DNA of 6,182 bases from Candidatus Latescibacterota bacterium (GTDB lineage Bacteria > Latescibacterota > Latescibacteria > Latescibacterales > Latescibacteraceae), in assembly GCA_018656855.1 (NCBI GenBank), contig JABHYP010000739.1, forward strand, positions 1-6,182, given 5' to 3'. The translations under genes were made by a program, and so were the position numbers. Positions 4,659 through 6,182 of the stretch are shown piece after piece (the stretch's first letter is position 1; every line of letters starts with the position of its first letter). Below the pieces are notes generated by a model that searched no databases, was not told the DNA's origin, and worked only from the letters and a program-made list of their open reading frames with translations.

Positions 4659-5246
4659 TTATTGCAGACTTTTTATCCTGTCCATGGGAGTGATTAGGTC
4701 TGTTATACGGACACCGAAGTTTTCATCAACTACTACTACTTCGCCCTTCGCAAGCAGTTTCCCGTTTACAAGAAGGTCTACAGGCTCACCGGCAAGTTTG
4801 TCGAGCTCAATGATTTTTCCCGGCCCGAGATCAAGTATTTCCTTAATCTGCATCTGTTTTCGTCCTAATTCCACAGAAAGGTTTAACACGACATCTAACA
4901 GCCTGTCGATGTTACTTTTATCTACATTTTCGTCAGAAGGTCTCAACTGCTGAAATTCAGCAGATTGAACAGCGACACCGGCATCCTCACCCAAGCTTTC
5001 TTCTGAAACACCTTCCAGTAAACTTCCATCAAAGCCGTTTTCGCCTTCCCCATCCAAAGCAGCAGCCATCTGAGCCTCAAGATCATCCTCATCCATATCA
5101 GCTGATTCAGCAGCTATTTCAGCAGCCATCTGGGCCTCAAGATCATCCTCATCGGAGCCACCTTCTGCTTCTTCATCCATAGCAGCAGCCATCTGGGTCT
5201 CAAGATCTTCTTCCTGGACTGAACCGTTGATTTCTTCCTCAGCCAT
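4659..5246 (-). CDS. fliN: Flagellar motor switch protein FliN with repeated acidic N-terminal extension
   Basis: FliN forms the lower C-ring, where it binds the export ATPase regulator FliH and, in some species, phosphorylated CheY. Residues about 114-195 are a classic SpoA (surface presentation of antigens) domain: LLDVVLNLSVELGRKQM, EILDLGPGKIIELDKLAGEP, LLVNGKLLAKGEVVVVDENFGVRITDLI. The 195-residue length exceeds the roughly 110-140 of a minimal FliN because of a strongly acidic N-terminal region. This holds three copies of DLE(A/T)QMAA(A/E)(M/I/L) at 14-23, 35-44 and 55-64, with spacers rich in Asp, Glu and Gly, followed by a low-complexity linker to about 112. No CheC-like domain is present, so it is FliN rather than FliY. 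The ATG start has GGAGGA nine bases upstream, inside the end of fliM, and only two bases separate the genes, so translation is probably coupled. Confidence 0.96.
   Translation of the reverse strand: MAEEEINGSVQEEDLETQMAAAMDEEAEGGSDEDDLEAQMAAEIAAESADMDEDDLEAQMAAALDGEGENGFDGSLLEGVSEESLGEDAGVAVQSAEFQQLRPSDENVDKSNIDRLLDVVLNLSVELGRKQMQIKEILDLGPGKIIELDKLAGEPVDLLVNGKLLAKGEVVVVDENFGVRITDLITPMDRIKSLQ
5055..5207 (-). repeat. In-frame tandem repeat in fliN (three units of 60-63 bp)
   Basis: Two units starting at 5061 and 5121 on the plus strand match at 32 of 33 bases with a period of exactly 60 bp. The third, starting at 5184, is more diverged. The periods are multiples of three, so the repeat expands or contracts without breaking the frame. 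Near identity at the DNA level implies recent duplication, or sequence exchange between units, rather than old protein-level similarity. Confidence 0.85.
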
Positions 5247-5248
5247 AG

Positions 5249-6182
5249 CTATTCTTCCTCCATTTTCTCAATAACACGTGCGGCGATCTCAACACCCTTA
5301 TATTTACCTACATTTCCAGGGCGACCATAAAATTTCAGTGCATCCTCGACATAAATTTCAATATCATTACCCAATCTGGTATCAAGTGTTAATACATCAC
5401 CTATCATAAGTTCTGTAAGCTCACGAACTGTCACATCAGTAACGCCGAGATTCGCACGTACCACGGAATTAAACAGCTCAACTCTTTTTCTGTTCCTGAG
5501 CAGTTCTTCCATGGGAACTTCTTTCGCGGAACTGACAAGGTTCTGCCCACCAAGCCTAAGCGCTATAGGTTCTATGGTGATATAGGGATAACAGAGGTTG
5601 ATGAGACCGTTCACATTATCGCTCTTTAACTCGAAAGAAATGAGTACAACTGTCTCTGAAGCAGGAACAACCTGTACAAATTCCGGGTTGGTTTCAAGCA
5701 TTTCTACGTTACACTCTAGTGGTAAGATTCTTTCCCAGGTCCGATCGAGATCACGCAGGCTACGGTTAATAATATTGTTCATCACGCTTTTCTCAATCCA
5801 TGTTATTTCTCGTTCTGATGAAATAGAAGTTCCCTTGCCACCGAAAAGTCTGTCCACAAAACTGAATACCACAGACTGGCTGAAATCCACAACTGCTACG
5901 CCTTCCAGCGGTTCCATCCTGAACACATAAGTACAACTTGGAGAGGAAAGACTCATGATGAATTCACTGTACGTTATTTGGTCAACCGAGACAAGAGTCA
6001 CCTCGATAATCGAACGCTGTAATGCTGAATATGTTGAGCTTATAAGACGTGCGAAATTGTCATGCAGATTCTGGAGCGTTCTCAACTGATCCTTGCTGAC
6101 TCGTGCCGGGTGGCGAAAATCATAAGTGTTAACTATTCTTTCCACCTTGGACGGCTCTGCCTCGACCTCTACTTCTTCACCA
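5249..6182 (-). CDS. fliM: Flagellar motor switch protein FliM, 5' end outside window
   Basis: FliM links the rotor protein FliG to FliN in the C-ring and receives the CheY-P signal that changes rotation. The frame is open to the right edge: before a GTG at 6143-6145 there are 12 more codons (GEEVEVEAEPSK) and no stop, so the GTG is not the start. Numbering from that GTG, the CheC-like middle domain runs from about 8 to 205, with YDFRHPARVSKDQ (8-20), HDNFARL (28-34), the FliG-binding loop DRLFGGKG (98-105) and ETNPEFVQVVPASETV (151-166). The C-terminal SpoA domain that contacts FliN spans about 222-290, with ANLGVTDVTVRELTEL (231-246) and IGDVLTLD (248-255). The N-terminal CheY-P-binding peptide (usually like SQ.EIDALL) must lie outside the window; the visible acidic stretch is the linker after it. 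The stop lies two bases before the fliN ATG. Confidence 0.97.
   Translation of the reverse strand, partial: GEEVEVEAEPSKVERIVNTYDFRHPARVSKDQLRTLQNLHDNFARLISSTYSALQRSIIEVTLVSVDQITYSEFIMSLSSPSCTYVFRMEPLEGVAVVDFSQSVVFSFVDRLFGGKGTSISSEREITWIEKSVMNNIINRSLRDLDRTWERILPLECNVEMLETNPEFVQVVPASETVVLISFELKSDNVNGLINLCYPYITIEPIALRLGGQNLVSSAKEVPMEELLRNRKRVELFNSVVRANLGVTDVTVRELTELMIGDVLTLDTRLGNDIEIYVEDALKFYGRPGNVGKYKGVEIAARVIEKMEEE

Noticed and set aside
6143..6145. GTG as the true start of fliM
   Set aside because: The frame continues upstream without a stop to the window edge, no Shine-Dalgarno is present, and the protein would lack the usual N-terminal CheY-binding peptide.
671..6182. Virulence-type (injectisome) type III secretion locus
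   Set aside because: FliM with its FliG-binding GGxG loop, FliO, and FlhB with flagellar-type landmarks fit a flagellar operon; no secretin, needle or translocator genes are present.
1..6182. RNA genes, CRISPR arrays, transposases or a wholly new gene system
   Set aside because: No tRNA- or rRNA-like sequence, no regularly spaced direct-repeat array and no transposase-like frame was seen; all substantial minus-strand frames are accounted for by flagellar genes or the hydrolase.

Overview
This window is part of a bacterial flagellar operon read entirely on the minus strand. Seven consecutive genes are recognisable in transcription order: fliM (5' end outside the window), fliN, fliO, fliP, fliQ, fliR and flhB. 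FliM and FliN belong to the switch/C-ring that sets rotation direction and docks export substrates. FliO, FliP, FliQ, FliR and FlhB build and control the membrane gate of the flagellar type III export apparatus. After flhB comes the 5' part of an exported CocE/NonD-type serine hydrolase gene, which runs off the left edge. flhA, the commonest next gene after flhB, is not present.

The organism cannot be named. The gene order, the Shine-Dalgarno sites, the AT-rich spacers and moderate-GC coding sequence suit a motile bacterium from a spirochaete-like or FCB-like lineage, or another deep-branching flagellated phylum. That placement is an inference.

Layout (minus strand, so reading right to left): fliM >6182-5249; fliN 5246-4659; fliO 4609 (or 4651)-4130; an AT-rich spacer of 231 bp; fliP 3898-3101; a spacer of 125 bp holding a hairpin repeat; fliQ 2975-2712; a second copy of that repeat; fliR 2668-1886; a 147-bp spacer with a promoter-like sequence; flhB 1738-671; a 189-bp AT-rich spacer; the hydrolase from 481 to beyond base 1. 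fliM, fliN and fliO are tightly packed, whereas the export-gate genes are separated by unusually long spacers.

The points most worth a second look are: (i) a near-identical hairpin element directly upstream of both fliQ and fliR; (ii) a FliN whose acidic N-terminus carries three tandem copies of a motif resembling known short FliN/FliM N-terminal motifs; (iii) FlhB with NPTE in place of the usual NPTH at the autocleavage site; (iv) TTG starts on exactly the two gate genes whose products are present as single copies. I see no wholly unknown system, no CRISPR array, no RNA gene and no transposase gene.
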